A stretch of DNA of 64,000 nt from contig CALGNK010000006.1 of assembly GCA_937958695.1 (NCBI GenBank), positions 1 to 64,000 of the forward strand. Reading direction: 5' to 3'. Every line of letters begins with the position of its first letter. Position 1 is the first letter of the stretch. The translations under genes and the position numbers were made by a program. The notes under the pieces are model-generated. The model had not been told where the DNA came from, did no database searches, and worked only from the letters and a program-made list of their open reading frames with translations. This stretch comes from an uncultured bacterium. Lineage in GTDB: Bacteria > DUMJ01. Below are positions 55,956 through 64,000 of the stretch, piece by piece.

Positions 55956-57620
55956 ATGCGTAGTGATGAAATTAAAAGAGGAATTGAGAGGGCTCCACAT
56001 AGATCTCTTTTGAAGGCGTTAGGTATAGACGATGAGGAGTTAAATAAACCATTTATAGGAGTAATAAATAGTTATTCAGAAATAATCCCTGGTCATACTC
56101 ATCTAGCAAGGATAGCAGAAGCGGTAAAGGCTGGCATAAGAGAAGCAGGTGGGGTTCCTTTTGAATGCGAAACGATAGGTATCTGCGATGGGATTGCTAT
56201 GAATCACAGCGGAATGTGTTTTTCTCTTCCTTCTAGAGAACTCATTGCTGATAGTGTCGAATCACTTGCTGAGGCTTACAAGTTTGATGGCATCGTGGTT
56301 ATCCCTAACTGTGATAAGATTATACCTGGCATGATTATGGGGTTAGCAAGAGTAAATGTTCCTTCTATACTTGTTAGTGGTGGCCCTATGTTGCCTGGAG
56401 AGTATAATGGAAGAAGAATAGACCTATCCACTATATTTGAAGCTGTGGGTGCTGTTGCTAGCGGCAAAAAGGATACAGATTATCTTAGGGAATTAGAATA
56501 TTCTGCTTGTCCAGGGTGTGGCTCATGTGCTGGAATGTTTACTGCAAATTCTATGAACTGTCTATCTGAGGCTATTGGTATAGCCCTTCCTGGAAATGGA
56601 ACCATACCTGCAGTAGAGGCGGATAGGATAAGATTAGCTAAAGCTGCTGGAAGGGCCATAATGAAGTTAGTTGAGGAAAACATTACTCCTGATATGATTC
56701 TTACCAAGTCAGCATTCTTGAATGGAATAGCTCTAGATATGGCTTTGGGTTGCTCTACTAATACAATTCTGCATCTTACTGCTATAGCTAACGAATTAGG
56801 CATCGGATTAGATTTTGATGAGATAAATAGTATAGCAGATAAGACTCCTTACCTTTGTCACCTAAGCCCTGTAGGTCCATACTATGTTGTGGATCTTCAC
56901 AGGGCTGGTGGTGTTATGGCTGTCTTGAAAGAACTTAACAAAAAGAAACTTATAGATAGGAATACTCTTACTGTTAGTGGTAAAAAGTTAGGAGAGCTTA
57001 TAGATAATACTGAGGTTAAGGACTATAATATAATAAGGTCCATAGATAATCCCATAAGAGAAACTGGTGGATTATCTATACTTAGAGGGACCTTAGCTCC
57101 GGATGGTGCAGTAGTTAAGAAATCAGGGGTTGCAGAATCTCTCTATAGATTTGTTGGAAAGGCTAAGGTTTTCAATAGTGAAGACGATGCAACAAGAGCT
57201 ATATTTAGCAACAAGATAGATAAAGGTGACGTTGTTGTAATTAGATATGAAGGACCTAAAGGTGGTCCTGGAATGAGAGAAATGCTTACCCCTACTTCTG
57301 CTCTTGTTGGTATGGGGTTAGACTTAGATGTTGCTCTTATAACCGATGGTAGATTTTCTGGTGCTACTAGAGGTTTGGCTATAGGACATGTATCTCCAGA
57401 GGCTTGGGAAGGAGGTCCTATAGCTTATGTGCAAGATGGAGACCTTATAGAGATAGACCTTAATAAGAGAGAGATAAATCTCTTAGTTGATAAAGAAGAA
57501 CTTTCTAAGAGGAGGTATGAAATTCCAGAAAGTCATAAGCGTAAAGGTTATCTCGGTAGATACCAGAAGTTAGTATCTTCTGCTTCGTTTGGAGCAGTGA
57601 TGGAGGTAAACAGAAAATGA
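55956..57620 (+). CDS. ilvD: Dihydroxy-acid dehydratase
   Basis: IlvD dehydrates dihydroxy acids to the keto acids of valine and isoleucine with an Fe-S cluster. The 554-residue protein has [14 protein letters not shown], the cluster Cys in [12 protein letters not shown] and [19 protein letters not shown], and [22 protein letters not shown] at the C-terminal domain. AAAAGGAGTTG precedes the ATG. It is first in the T-box-controlled operon and overlaps ilvB by 4 bases. Confidence 0.97.
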   Translation: MRSDEIKRGIERAPHRSLLKALGIDDEELNKPFIGVINSYSEIIPGHTHLARIAEAVKAGIREAGGVPFECETIGICDGIAMNHSGMCFSLPSRELIADSVESLAEAYKFDGIVVIPNCDKIIPGMIMGLARVNVPSILVSGGPMLPGEYNGRRIDLSTIFEAVGAVASGKKDTDYLRELEYSACPGCGSCAGMFTANSMNCLSEAIGIALPGNGTIPAVEADRIRLAKAAGRAIMKLVEENITPDMILTKSAFLNGIALDMALGCSTNTILHLTAIANELGIGLDFDEINSIADKTPYLCHLSPVGPYYVVDLHRAGGVMAVLKELNKKKLIDRNTLTVSGKKLGELIDNTEVKDYNIIRSIDNPIRETGGLSILRGTLAPDGAVVKKSGVAESLYRFVGKAKVFNSEDDATRAIFSNKIDKGDVVVIRYEGPKGGPGMREMLTPTSALVGMGLDLDVALITDGRFSGATRGLAIGHVSPEAWEGGPIAYVQDGDLIEIDLNKREINLLVDKEELSKRRYEIPESHKRKGYLGRYQKLVSSASFGAVMEVNRK

Positions 57621-59284
57621 AATTAACCGGTGCACAGATAGTTATTGAGGCTTTAAAACAAGAAGGAGTAGAAGTTATATTTGGGATTCCAGGTGGAGCA
57701 ATAATTGACATCTATGATGCACTGTACGATTCAAGTATAAGGCATATCCTTGCCCACCATGAACAGGGCGCAGCTCATATGGCCGATGGATATGCAAGGG
57801 CTACAGGTAAAGTAGGGGTCTGTTTTGCTACCTCTGGACCTGGGGCGACTAATCTTACTACAGGGATAGCTAATGCTTATATGGATTCTATTCCTATAGT
57901 AGCTATTACAGGACAAGTAGTTACCCGTCTAATAGGGAAAGATGCCTTTCAGGAGGCGGATACAACTGGTATTACTTCACCAATAACAAAGCACAATTAT
58001 CTAGTAAAAGATGTTAATGAATTGGCTAGAATTATAAAGGAAGCATTCTATATAGCAAAGACTGGTCGTCCTGGACCTGTTCTTATAGACATACCTAGAG
58101 ATGTTCAGCTTGCTACTGCTGATTTTGATTATTCTTCCATAGAGATTGATATAAGGGGATATAAACCTTCAGTAACTGGTCATATAAGACAAATAAGAGA
58201 GGCAGCAAGGCTTATAAACGAGTCAAAGAGACCTTGTATACTAGCTGGTGGCGGGGTTATAACTGCAGGGGCAAGCGAAGAGCTCTTTAAATTAGCTACA
58301 AAAGCTAATATACCTGTAGCGACAACTTTTATGGGTATAGGAAGTTTTCCCCAAGACCATCCATTATCCTTGAAATCGGCTGGTATGCATGGTAATTATG
58401 CTGCAAACTATGCCCTTATGGAATGTGATCTACTTATAGCTATAGGATGTAGATTTAGCGACAGGACTACTGGTAAAGTCAGTAGTTTTGCCTCTAAGGC
58501 TAAAAAGATTCATATAGATATAGATCCTGCTGAGATAAATAAAAATGTAGTGGTAGATGTTCCCATAGTCGGGGATGCTAAGATTATTTTAAAAACACTT
58601 ATAGAATACGTCCAGGAGAAGAGAGAGGAGGAATGGTTAAGTTATATTATGGAACTTAAAAGTACCCATCCTCTTACATACGCTGATGGGCTTGCAATTA
58701 AGCCTCAATTTGTTATAGAGAAAGTTTGCGAAGTAGTCCCTGATAATACAATCATAGTAACTGAAGTAGGACAAAATCAGATGTGGTCTGCTTTATTTTT
58801 TACCCATAAAAAACCTAGACACTTCATATCTTCTGGAGGGTTGGGGACTATGGGATTTGGTTTCCCTGCTTCTATTGGAGCTAAAGTTGGTAGACCTGAT
58901 GCGCTTGTAGTTGATATAGCAGGAGATGGTAGTTTTCTTATGAATATTCAAGAACTTGCTACTGTAGTAGAAAATAATATACCTGTTAAGGTTGTTGTAA
59001 TAAATAATAGAGCTCTTGGAATGGTAAGACAGTGGCAGGAGATATTCTATAAGAAGAGATACTCTTCTACTATCTTGAAAGAGGTTAATTTTGCTGAAAT
59101 CGCAAAGGCTTTTGGGGTAGAGGGAATAAGGGTAACTGAGAAGGAAGAATTAGTACCTGCTCTACGCAGTGCTTTTGAATATCCAGGTCCAGCAGTGGTA
59201 GATGTGATTGTAGAACAGGAAGAGAATGTTATACCTATGGTTCCTCCAGGTGCTCCGATAGATCAAATTATTGGAGGTAAATAG
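57617..59284 (+). CDS. ilvB: Acetolactate synthase, large (catalytic) subunit
   Basis: A 555-residue TPP enzyme. The catalytic Glu lies in [20 protein letters not shown]; the FAD region and [13 protein letters not shown] follow; TPP and Mg2+ bind in [33 protein letters not shown]. It makes acetolactate and acetohydroxybutyrate for branched-chain amino acids. It ends next to ilvN, whose ATG is 2 bases beyond the stop. Confidence 0.97.
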   Translation: MKLTGAQIVIEALKQEGVEVIFGIPGGAIIDIYDALYDSSIRHILAHHEQGAAHMADGYARATGKVGVCFATSGPGATNLTTGIANAYMDSIPIVAITGQVVTRLIGKDAFQEADTTGITSPITKHNYLVKDVNELARIIKEAFYIAKTGRPGPVLIDIPRDVQLATADFDYSSIEIDIRGYKPSVTGHIRQIREAARLINESKRPCILAGGGVITAGASEELFKLATKANIPVATTFMGIGSFPQDHPLSLKSAGMHGNYAANYALMECDLLIAIGCRFSDRTTGKVSSFASKAKKIHIDIDPAEINKNVVVDVPIVGDAKIILKTLIEYVQEKREEEWLSYIMELKSTHPLTYADGLAIKPQFVIEKVCEVVPDNTIIVTEVGQNQMWSALFFTHKKPRHFISSGGLGTMGFGFPASIGAKVGRPDALVVDIAGDGSFLMNIQELATVVENNIPVKVVVINNRALGMVRQWQEIFYKKRYSSTILKEVNFAEIAKAFGVEGIRVTEKEELVPALRSAFEYPGPAVVDVIVEQEENVIPMVPPGAPIDQIIGGK

Positions 59285-59285
59285 T

Positions 59286-59774
59286 ATGAGACATACCATT
59301 GCAGTTTTAGTAGAAAACAAGTCTGGAGTACTAGCTAGGATATCGAATCTCTTTAGGAGAAGGGGGTACAATATAGAGAGTATTACCGTTGGAAAGTCAG
59401 AAAGAGAAGGGATAGCTAGGATAACATTAGAGGTAGATGGGGACGAATTGGCTATAGAACAAGTGACAAAACAGCTGAACAAACTTATAGACGTGATAAA
59501 GGTAAGCGATATAACTCATGACGAGATGATAGAGAGGGAACTTATGCTTATAAAGGTTAGTGCTGATGCTTCTACTAGATCTGAAATACTTCAGATTGTT
59601 GATATATTCCGTGCAAGCGTAGTTGATGTAAGTCCTAAAGCTTTAGTAATAGAGATTACTGGTGATAGAGATAAGTTGGATGCTTTTGAAACGTTGTTAA
59701 GACCATTTGGGATAAAAGAGATTGCTTGTACAGGTAAGGTTGCTATGGTTAGACACCCTAAAGAAATTAAATAA
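59286..59774 (+). CDS. ilvN: Acetolactate synthase, small (regulatory) subunit
   Basis: A 162-residue regulatory subunit. The N-terminal ACT domain reads [34 protein letters not shown] and a C-terminal domain ends [11 protein letters not shown]. It confers valine feedback on IlvB. I choose ATG 59286, after GGAGGTAAATAGT, instead of the in-frame TTG at 59271, which lies in ilvB. Confidence 0.95.
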   Translation: MRHTIAVLVENKSGVLARISNLFRRRGYNIESITVGKSEREGIARITLEVDGDELAIEQVTKQLNKLIDVIKVSDITHDEMIERELMLIKVSADASTRSEILQIVDIFRASVVDVSPKALVIEITGDRDKLDAFETLLRPFGIKEIACTGKVAMVRHPKEIK

Positions 59775-59793
59775 AAAAAGGAGGCGTTTACTT

Positions 59794-60792
59794 ATGGCAA
59801 AGATATACTATGAGCAGGATGTAAAGTACGATGCATTATCTGGGAAAACGGTTTCTGTCATAGGTTATGGAAGTCAAGGAAGGGCACAGTCAAGAAACTT
59901 AAAGGATAGTGGAGTAAATGTTATTGTAGGCCTGCGAAAAGGAGGAAGGTCTTGGGAGTTAGCCAAATCTGAAGGGATGAATGTTGGAACAGTGGAAGAG
60001 GCTGCAGAAGCTGGAGATGTTATACAGATTCTTATCCCAGACCAGATGCAACAAGAAGTATACGAAGCGTCTATTAAGAGGTTTTTGAGAGAAGGAAAAG
60101 CTTTAGGCTTTTCTCATGGCTTTAATATACATTACCATCAAATAGTTCCTCCAGAGGGAGTAGATGTTTTTATGGTGGCACCTAAGGGACCTGGTCCTCT
60201 TGTAAGGAGGATGTATGAAGAGGGGAAGGGAGTTCCTAGTCTTATAGCGGTTTATAAAGACTATTCTGGCAAAGCTAAAGATATAGCTCTTTCTTATGCA
60301 AAGGCTATTGGCTCTCTAAGAGCTGGAGTTATAGAAACTACATTTAAAGAAGAAACTGAGACAGACCTCTTTGGTGAGCAGGCTGTTCTCTGTGGTGGAG
60401 TAAACGAACTTATAAAATATGGTTTTGAGGTCTTAGTTGAAGCTGGTTATCAACCTGAGATTGCATATTTTGAATGTCTTAATGAGCTAAAATTAATAGT
60501 AGATTTGATTTATGAAGGGGGAATAATTAATATGTGGAGAGGTGTAAGTGATACTGCTAAGTATGGTGGTTTAACGGTAGGGCCTAAGATTATAACTAAA
60601 GATGTAAAGGAACTTATGAAAAAAGCCCTGGAAAGAGTCCAAAATGGTGAGTTTGCTAGAGAATGGGTATTAGAGAATAAATCAGGTCAAGTAGTTCTTA
60701 AAGCTAGTATTGAGGCTGCTGAAAATCATCTTATAGAAAAAGTTGGAAAGACATTAAGGGATATGATGCCTTGGATAAAAAGGGGAGATTAA
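59794..60792 (+). CDS. ilvC: Ketol-acid reductoisomerase, class I
   Basis: A 332-residue enzyme that isomerises and reduces acetolactate. The NADPH loop is [35 protein letters not shown]; Mg2+ ligands lie in [19 protein letters not shown] and in the later [21 protein letters not shown]. The ATG at 59794 follows AAGGAGGCG; a longer frame from 59722 overlaps ilvN and is rejected. Confidence 0.97.
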   Translation: MAKIYYEQDVKYDALSGKTVSVIGYGSQGRAQSRNLKDSGVNVIVGLRKGGRSWELAKSEGMNVGTVEEAAEAGDVIQILIPDQMQQEVYEASIKRFLREGKALGFSHGFNIHYHQIVPPEGVDVFMVAPKGPGPLVRRMYEEGKGVPSLIAVYKDYSGKAKDIALSYAKAIGSLRAGVIETTFKEETETDLFGEQAVLCGGVNELIKYGFEVLVEAGYQPEIAYFECLNELKLIVDLIYEGGIINMWRGVSDTAKYGGLTVGPKIITKDVKELMKKALERVQNGEFAREWVLENKSGQVVLKASIEAAENHLIEKVGKTLRDMMPWIKRGD

Positions 60793-60793
60793 G

Positions 60794-62284
60794 ATGAAAA
60801 AGGTGTTTATTTTTGATACTACTCTTAGAGATGGTGAACAGACCCCTAGAGTTACACTTGAGCCTCAAGAGAAACTTAGAATAGCAAAACAGCTTGAGGA
60901 AATGGGGGTAGATGTTATAGAAGCTGGTTTTCCTATTGCATCTCCAGGCGATGTAGAGGCGGTTACCATAATCTCTAAAGAAATAAAAAATAGTATAGTA
61001 TGTGGATTAGCTAGATCTATAAAGAAAGATATAGACGTTGCATGGTCTGCTCTTCAATATGCAAAAAGACCTAGAATACACGTGTTTATAGCCACTAGCG
61101 ATATACACATGAAGTATAAATTAAGAAAGACTAAAGGAGAAGTATTGGAACAGGCAGTAGAGGCAGTAAAGTATGCTAAATCTCTCTGTGAAGATGTAGA
61201 ATTCTCCGCTGAAGATGCAACCAGATCAGATCCAGAATTCTTAAGGGAGGTCTTCTTGAGAGTTATAGAGGCAGGAGCTACAGTTATAAATGTCCCTGAT
61301 ACTGTTGGTTACTGTGTGCCAAGTGAGTTTGGAAGTCTTATAGCTCAAATAAGAAGTTATATCCCTGAAGAAGTTATTCTGAGCGTACATTGTCATAATG
61401 ATTTAGGGCTAGCTACTGCTAACTCTCTTATAGGTGTAATTAGCGGGGCCAATCAGGTAGAGGTAGCTGTTAACGGGTTAGGAGAAAGGGCAGGGAATGC
61501 CGCCTTTGAAGAAGTGATAATGGCTATAAAGACGAGAAAGGATATATTTAATGCATATACCGATATAAAGACAGAGCATATTATGAATCTTAGTAGACTT
61601 GTAAGTGGACTTACTGGTATACCAGTTCAGCCAAACAAGGCTATCGTGGGTATTAATGCCTTTGCCCATGAGGCTGGAATTCACCAAGATGGTATTCTCA
61701 AAGAGAGAAGTACTTATGAGATAATGAATCCTAAAGATATAGGTTTAGATTCATCTGAAATAGTACTAGGTAAACACTCTGGTAGACACGCCCTTAATGA
61801 AAGGCTAAAGCAATTAGGGTATGTTCTATCTGAAGAAGAATTGACTAGAGTTTTTGAAAGGTTTAAGGTACTAGCTGATAAGAAAAGAGAGATTCTAGAT
61901 AGAGACCTTATATCTCTCCTAGAGGAAAAACCCTTAGAACTACCTGTTTATAGACTTGTTAGTATGGAAGTAACAACAAGGATAAACAATAGTTCATATG
62001 CAAGGGTGGAGATTGAGAAAGCCTCAGAAAGATTCTATGGAGAATCTGAAGGAGACGGACCTATTGAAGCTCTCTTTAATGCTATAGAAAATGCTATTAG
62101 TATGCATTTTGATCTTATAGATTTCTCCTTAAAATCTGTCACTATGGGTAAAGATGCTTTGGGAGAAGCTCTAGTCAAGCTAAAGAAGGATGAAGAGGTT
62201 TATTCTGGGAGAGGCACTAGTAAGAATATCCTTGAGGCTAGTGTCATAGCGTATATAAATGCTATAAATAGAGCTCTTGACTAA
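60794..62284 (+). CDS. leuA: 2-isopropylmalate synthase
   Basis: LeuA condenses acetyl-CoA with 2-oxoisovalerate, committing flux to leucine. The 496-residue protein has IFDTTLRDGEQTPRVTL, the HxH metal site in SVHCHNDLGLATANS, GLGERAGNAAFEEV, and a C-terminal regulatory domain. The DGEQTPR signature is slightly unusual (DGEQSPG is common). Leucine T-box control upstream fits LeuA over citramalate synthase. It starts 1 base after ilvC. Confidence 0.95.
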   Translation: MKKVFIFDTTLRDGEQTPRVTLEPQEKLRIAKQLEEMGVDVIEAGFPIASPGDVEAVTIISKEIKNSIVCGLARSIKKDIDVAWSALQYAKRPRIHVFIATSDIHMKYKLRKTKGEVLEQAVEAVKYAKSLCEDVEFSAEDATRSDPEFLREVFLRVIEAGATVINVPDTVGYCVPSEFGSLIAQIRSYIPEEVILSVHCHNDLGLATANSLIGVISGANQVEVAVNGLGERAGNAAFEEVIMAIKTRKDIFNAYTDIKTEHIMNLSRLVSGLTGIPVQPNKAIVGINAFAHEAGIHQDGILKERSTYEIMNPKDIGLDSSEIVLGKHSGRHALNERLKQLGYVLSEEELTRVFERFKVLADKKREILDRDLISLLEEKPLELPVYRLVSMEVTTRINNSSYARVEIEKASERFYGESEGDGPIEALFNAIENAISMHFDLIDFSLKSVTMGKDALGEALVKLKKDEEVYSGRGTSKNILEASVIAYINAINRALD

Positions 62285-62305
62285 TCTATACTAAATTGAT
62301 ATAAT
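62277..62305 (+). promoter_or_regulatory. Internal promoter before leuC
   Basis: TTGACT (62277-62282) spans the leuA stop; 17 bases later comes consensus TATAAT (62300-62305). The transcript would start near 62312, only about 14 bases before leuC. This would let leuC-feoAB be made outside T-box control. Confidence 0.65.
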
Positions 62306-62325
62306 CTAAAATAGGTTAAGAAACG

Positions 62326-63582
62326 ATGGGAATGACACTTACAGAAAAGATTATTTCTGCTCATACAGATAAAGATGAGGTTCACAGTGGGGAATTTGTA
62401 ATAGCTAGAGTTGATTTTTCTCTTGCCAATGATATAACAGGTCCTTTAGCTATTAAAGAGTTTGAAAAGATAGGAATAAATAAAGTTTTTGATAAAGAGA
62501 GGATTGCTCTTATTCCGGACCATTTTACCCCTAATAAGGATATTCCTAGTGCCGAGCAGTGTAAAATCTTGAGAGAGTTTGCTCGCAAAATGGATATTAA
62601 ATATTATTACGAAGTAGGACGTGTAGGTATAGAACACGCCCTTTTACCTGAGGAAGGATTGATTGTTCCAGGAGATGTAGTTATAGGGGCTGACTCTCAT
62701 ACTTGTACTTACGGTGCTTTAGGAGCCTTTTCAACAGGTGTAGGGAGTACAGATTTAGCAAATGTCTGGGCTACTGGTGATATATGGCTCAGGGTTCCTG
62801 AGAGTATAAAGTTTATACTGTATGGGAAGCCTGGAAAGTGGATTACTGGTAAAGATATTATCCTAAATATCATAGGACGTATAGGGGTAGAAGGGGCTAA
62901 TTATATGGCGATGGAGTTCTCAGGTGAAGCCTTGAAATATATCTCTATGGATTCAAGGTTTACCATTTGTAATATGGCTATTGAGGCTGGTGCTAAGAAT
63001 GGTATTATTCCCTTTGATGATATTACTGCAGAATATATAAAGAGTAGAAATAAGAGACCGTATAAGGTATATCTTCCAGATGAAGATGCAAATTATAAGG
63101 AGATAATAGAGATAGATGTCTCTAGTATTCCGTTAGAGGTAGCTTTTCCTCATTTGCCTTCTAATGTAAAATCCGTGGAAGAGATTGGAGACATATATAT
63201 AGATCAAGTTGTCATAGGTTCTTGTACAAATGGGAGGATAGAAGATTTAAGGATAGCTGCCCAGATCTTGAAGGGTAAAAAGGTTCATCCGTATGTTAGA
63301 TTGATAGTTATTCCTGCTACTCAGGAGGTTTATCTACAGGCGTTAAAGGAGGGGCTTATAGAGATATTTATTTCGGCTGGTGCCAGCGTCTCTACACCTA
63401 CCTGTGGTCCGTGTCTAGGTGGACACATGGGTATCTTGGCTAAGGGGGAAAAAGCTTTAGCAACTACTAATAGGAATTTTATTGGCAGGATGGGACATCC
63501 AGAAAGTGAAGTTTATCTGTGCGGCCCAGCCGTTGCAGCTGCTTCTAGCATAGAAGGGAAAATAACTGCTCCTTATGGTTAG
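62326..63582 (+). CDS. leuC: 3-isopropylmalate dehydratase, large subunit
   Basis: A 418-residue aconitase-family enzyme of the shorter (archaeal/HACN-like) type. It has [38 protein letters not shown], and Fe-S cluster Cys in GSCTNGR and [12 protein letters not shown]. It isomerises 2- and 3-isopropylmalate together with LeuD. leuD does not follow in the window; feoA does, with an 8-base overlap. The ribosome site before the ATG (TAGGTTAAG) is weak. Confidence 0.93.
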   Translation: MGMTLTEKIISAHTDKDEVHSGEFVIARVDFSLANDITGPLAIKEFEKIGINKVFDKERIALIPDHFTPNKDIPSAEQCKILREFARKMDIKYYYEVGRVGIEHALLPEEGLIVPGDVVIGADSHTCTYGALGAFSTGVGSTDLANVWATGDIWLRVPESIKFILYGKPGKWITGKDIILNIIGRIGVEGANYMAMEFSGEALKYISMDSRFTICNMAIEAGAKNGIIPFDDITAEYIKSRNKRPYKVYLPDEDANYKEIIEIDVSSIPLEVAFPHLPSNVKSVEEIGDIYIDQVVIGSCTNGRIEDLRIAAQILKGKKVHPYVRLIVIPATQEVYLQALKEGLIEIFISAGASVSTPTCGPCLGGHMGILAKGEKALATTNRNFIGRMGHPESEVYLCGPAVAAASSIEGKITAPYG

Positions 63583-63805
63583 ACCTCTTTCTACACTAAA
63601 GGTAGGAGAAAAGGGTAAGATAGTTAGATTAATAGGTGGAATTGGAATAATTAAGAGATTATCCGATTTGGGTTTCGTCCCTGAACAGGAGGTAGAAGTA
63701 ATAAGATCTGCACCCAGAGGACCTATAGCTATAAAGGTAAAAGGTACAGTATATGCTCTTGGTAGAGGGGTTGCAGATAAGATATATGTTGACGACCTTC
63801 AGTGA
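63575..63805 (+). CDS. feoA: Ferrous iron transport protein A (FeoA)
   Basis: A 76-residue SH3-like protein: [41 protein letters not shown], then [22 protein letters not shown], typical of FeoA. It aids FeoB in Fe2+ uptake. Its ATG overlaps the leuC stop, so translation is coupled to leuC, an unusual neighbour. Confidence 0.9.
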   Translation: MVRPLSTLKVGEKGKIVRLIGGIGIIKRLSDLGFVPEQEVEVIRSAPRGPIAIKVKGTVYALGRGVADKIYVDDLQ

Positions 63806-64000
63806 AAAGACAGAATTATCTCATATATCGAGTAGAGAGATTACTATTGCTCTTGCCGGTAATCCAAATGCCGGTAAGAGCGTTGTTTTTAATCAACTCA
63901 CTGGTGGAAATCAGATTATAGGTAACTGGCCTGGTAAGACTGTAGAAAGAACTGAGGGTTGGATAAAGTATAGAGGAAGAAGAATAAGGATAGTAGATTT
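63786..64000 (+). CDS. feoB: Ferrous iron transport protein B, N-terminal part (runs off the window)
   Basis: A frame from ATG 63786 (or TTG 63789), overlapping feoA by 20 bases, stays open to the window end. Residues about 25-32 are the G1 loop GNPNAGKS, followed by [24 protein letters not shown] and [11 protein letters not shown], the switch region of FeoB G-domains. It would be the Fe2+ membrane transporter. The ribosome site is weak, consistent with coupling to feoA. Confidence 0.9.
   Translation, partial: MLTTFSEKTELSHISSREITIALAGNPNAGKSVVFNQLTGGNQIIGNWPGKTVERTEGWIKYRGRRIRIVD

Noticed and set aside
59722-59793. Extension of ilvC into ilvN
   Set aside because: The ATG at 59794 has AAGGAGGCG at correct distance, and KARI proteins begin close to it.

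Overview
This 64 kb window looks like the chromosome of a thermophilic, fermentative anaerobic bacterium. It is AT-rich, codes Arg and Ile mainly with AGA/AGG and ATA, and packs genes with overlaps of 1-50 nt. Supporting genes include a glutaredoxin-like protein disulfide oxidoreductase, two GH57 enzymes, GH130 and DUF4838 sugar enzymes, and corrinoid-type proteins. A Dictyoglomus-like or other deep-branching thermophile is my inference, since no 16S rRNA gene is present. I see no insertion sequence, phage or CRISPR array.

Layout. 1-1.7 kb: a partial unknown gene, a DUF2279-like membrane protein and a UroD-family protein. 1.9-5.8 kb: methionine and cysteine synthesis (metY-metX-metW, then cysK on the other strand). 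5.9-10.0 kb: a MarR regulator with a perfect palindromic operator and a heterodimeric ABC exporter. 10.0-13.6 kb (minus): a corrinoid-activation-like ASKHA protein, hisZ and hisG. 13.7-16.3 kb: a DUF4838 glycosidase-like protein and a sugar isomerase-like protein. 16.4-24.9 kb: tRNA-Leu(GAG), tRNA-Asp and tRNA-Phe, then a phosphodiesterase, rpoB, rpoC and a disulfide oxidoreductase, closed by a strong terminator. 24.9-32.8 kb (minus): tgt, an ArmA/RmtB-like 16S rRNA methyltransferase, rsmI, alr, rpmE, smpB, tmRNA, amiC, murI, rpe and a 40-aa zinc ribbon. 33.0-51.3 kb (plus): PhoU-like, rpsB-tsf-pyrH-frr-uppS-cdsA-dxr-rseP-ispG-proS, then a glycolipid/glycogen block (UgtP-like, BtuR-type, GH57 branching enzyme, glgA, galT, GH57 amylase-like) and a 5'-nucleotidase. 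51.4-55.5 kb: GH130, a ferritin-like/VIT1 iron transporter and an orphan family-5 solute-binding protein. 55.7-64 kb: a leucine T-box leader, ilvD-ilvB-ilvN-ilvC-leuA, then leuC from an apparent own promoter, feoA and the start of feoB.

Most interesting points: (1) an RmtB/ArmA-type m7G1405 methyltransferase homologue embedded in a housekeeping RNA-modification operon next to rsmI, whose target C1402 lies three bases from G1405; (2) a transcriptional T-box whose Stem I appears very short, with a CTC specifier matching the tRNA-Leu(GAG) encoded in the same window; (3) a tmRNA gene whose mature 5' end overlaps the last codons and stop of smpB, so tmRNA maturation from the co-transcript would remove the smpB stop codon; (4) a pseudoknot-like leader on rpsB; and (5) several promoter/palindrome pairs that look like operators, plus a likely leaderless alr mRNA.

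All functional names are from my recognition of motifs and family patterns; no database search was run.
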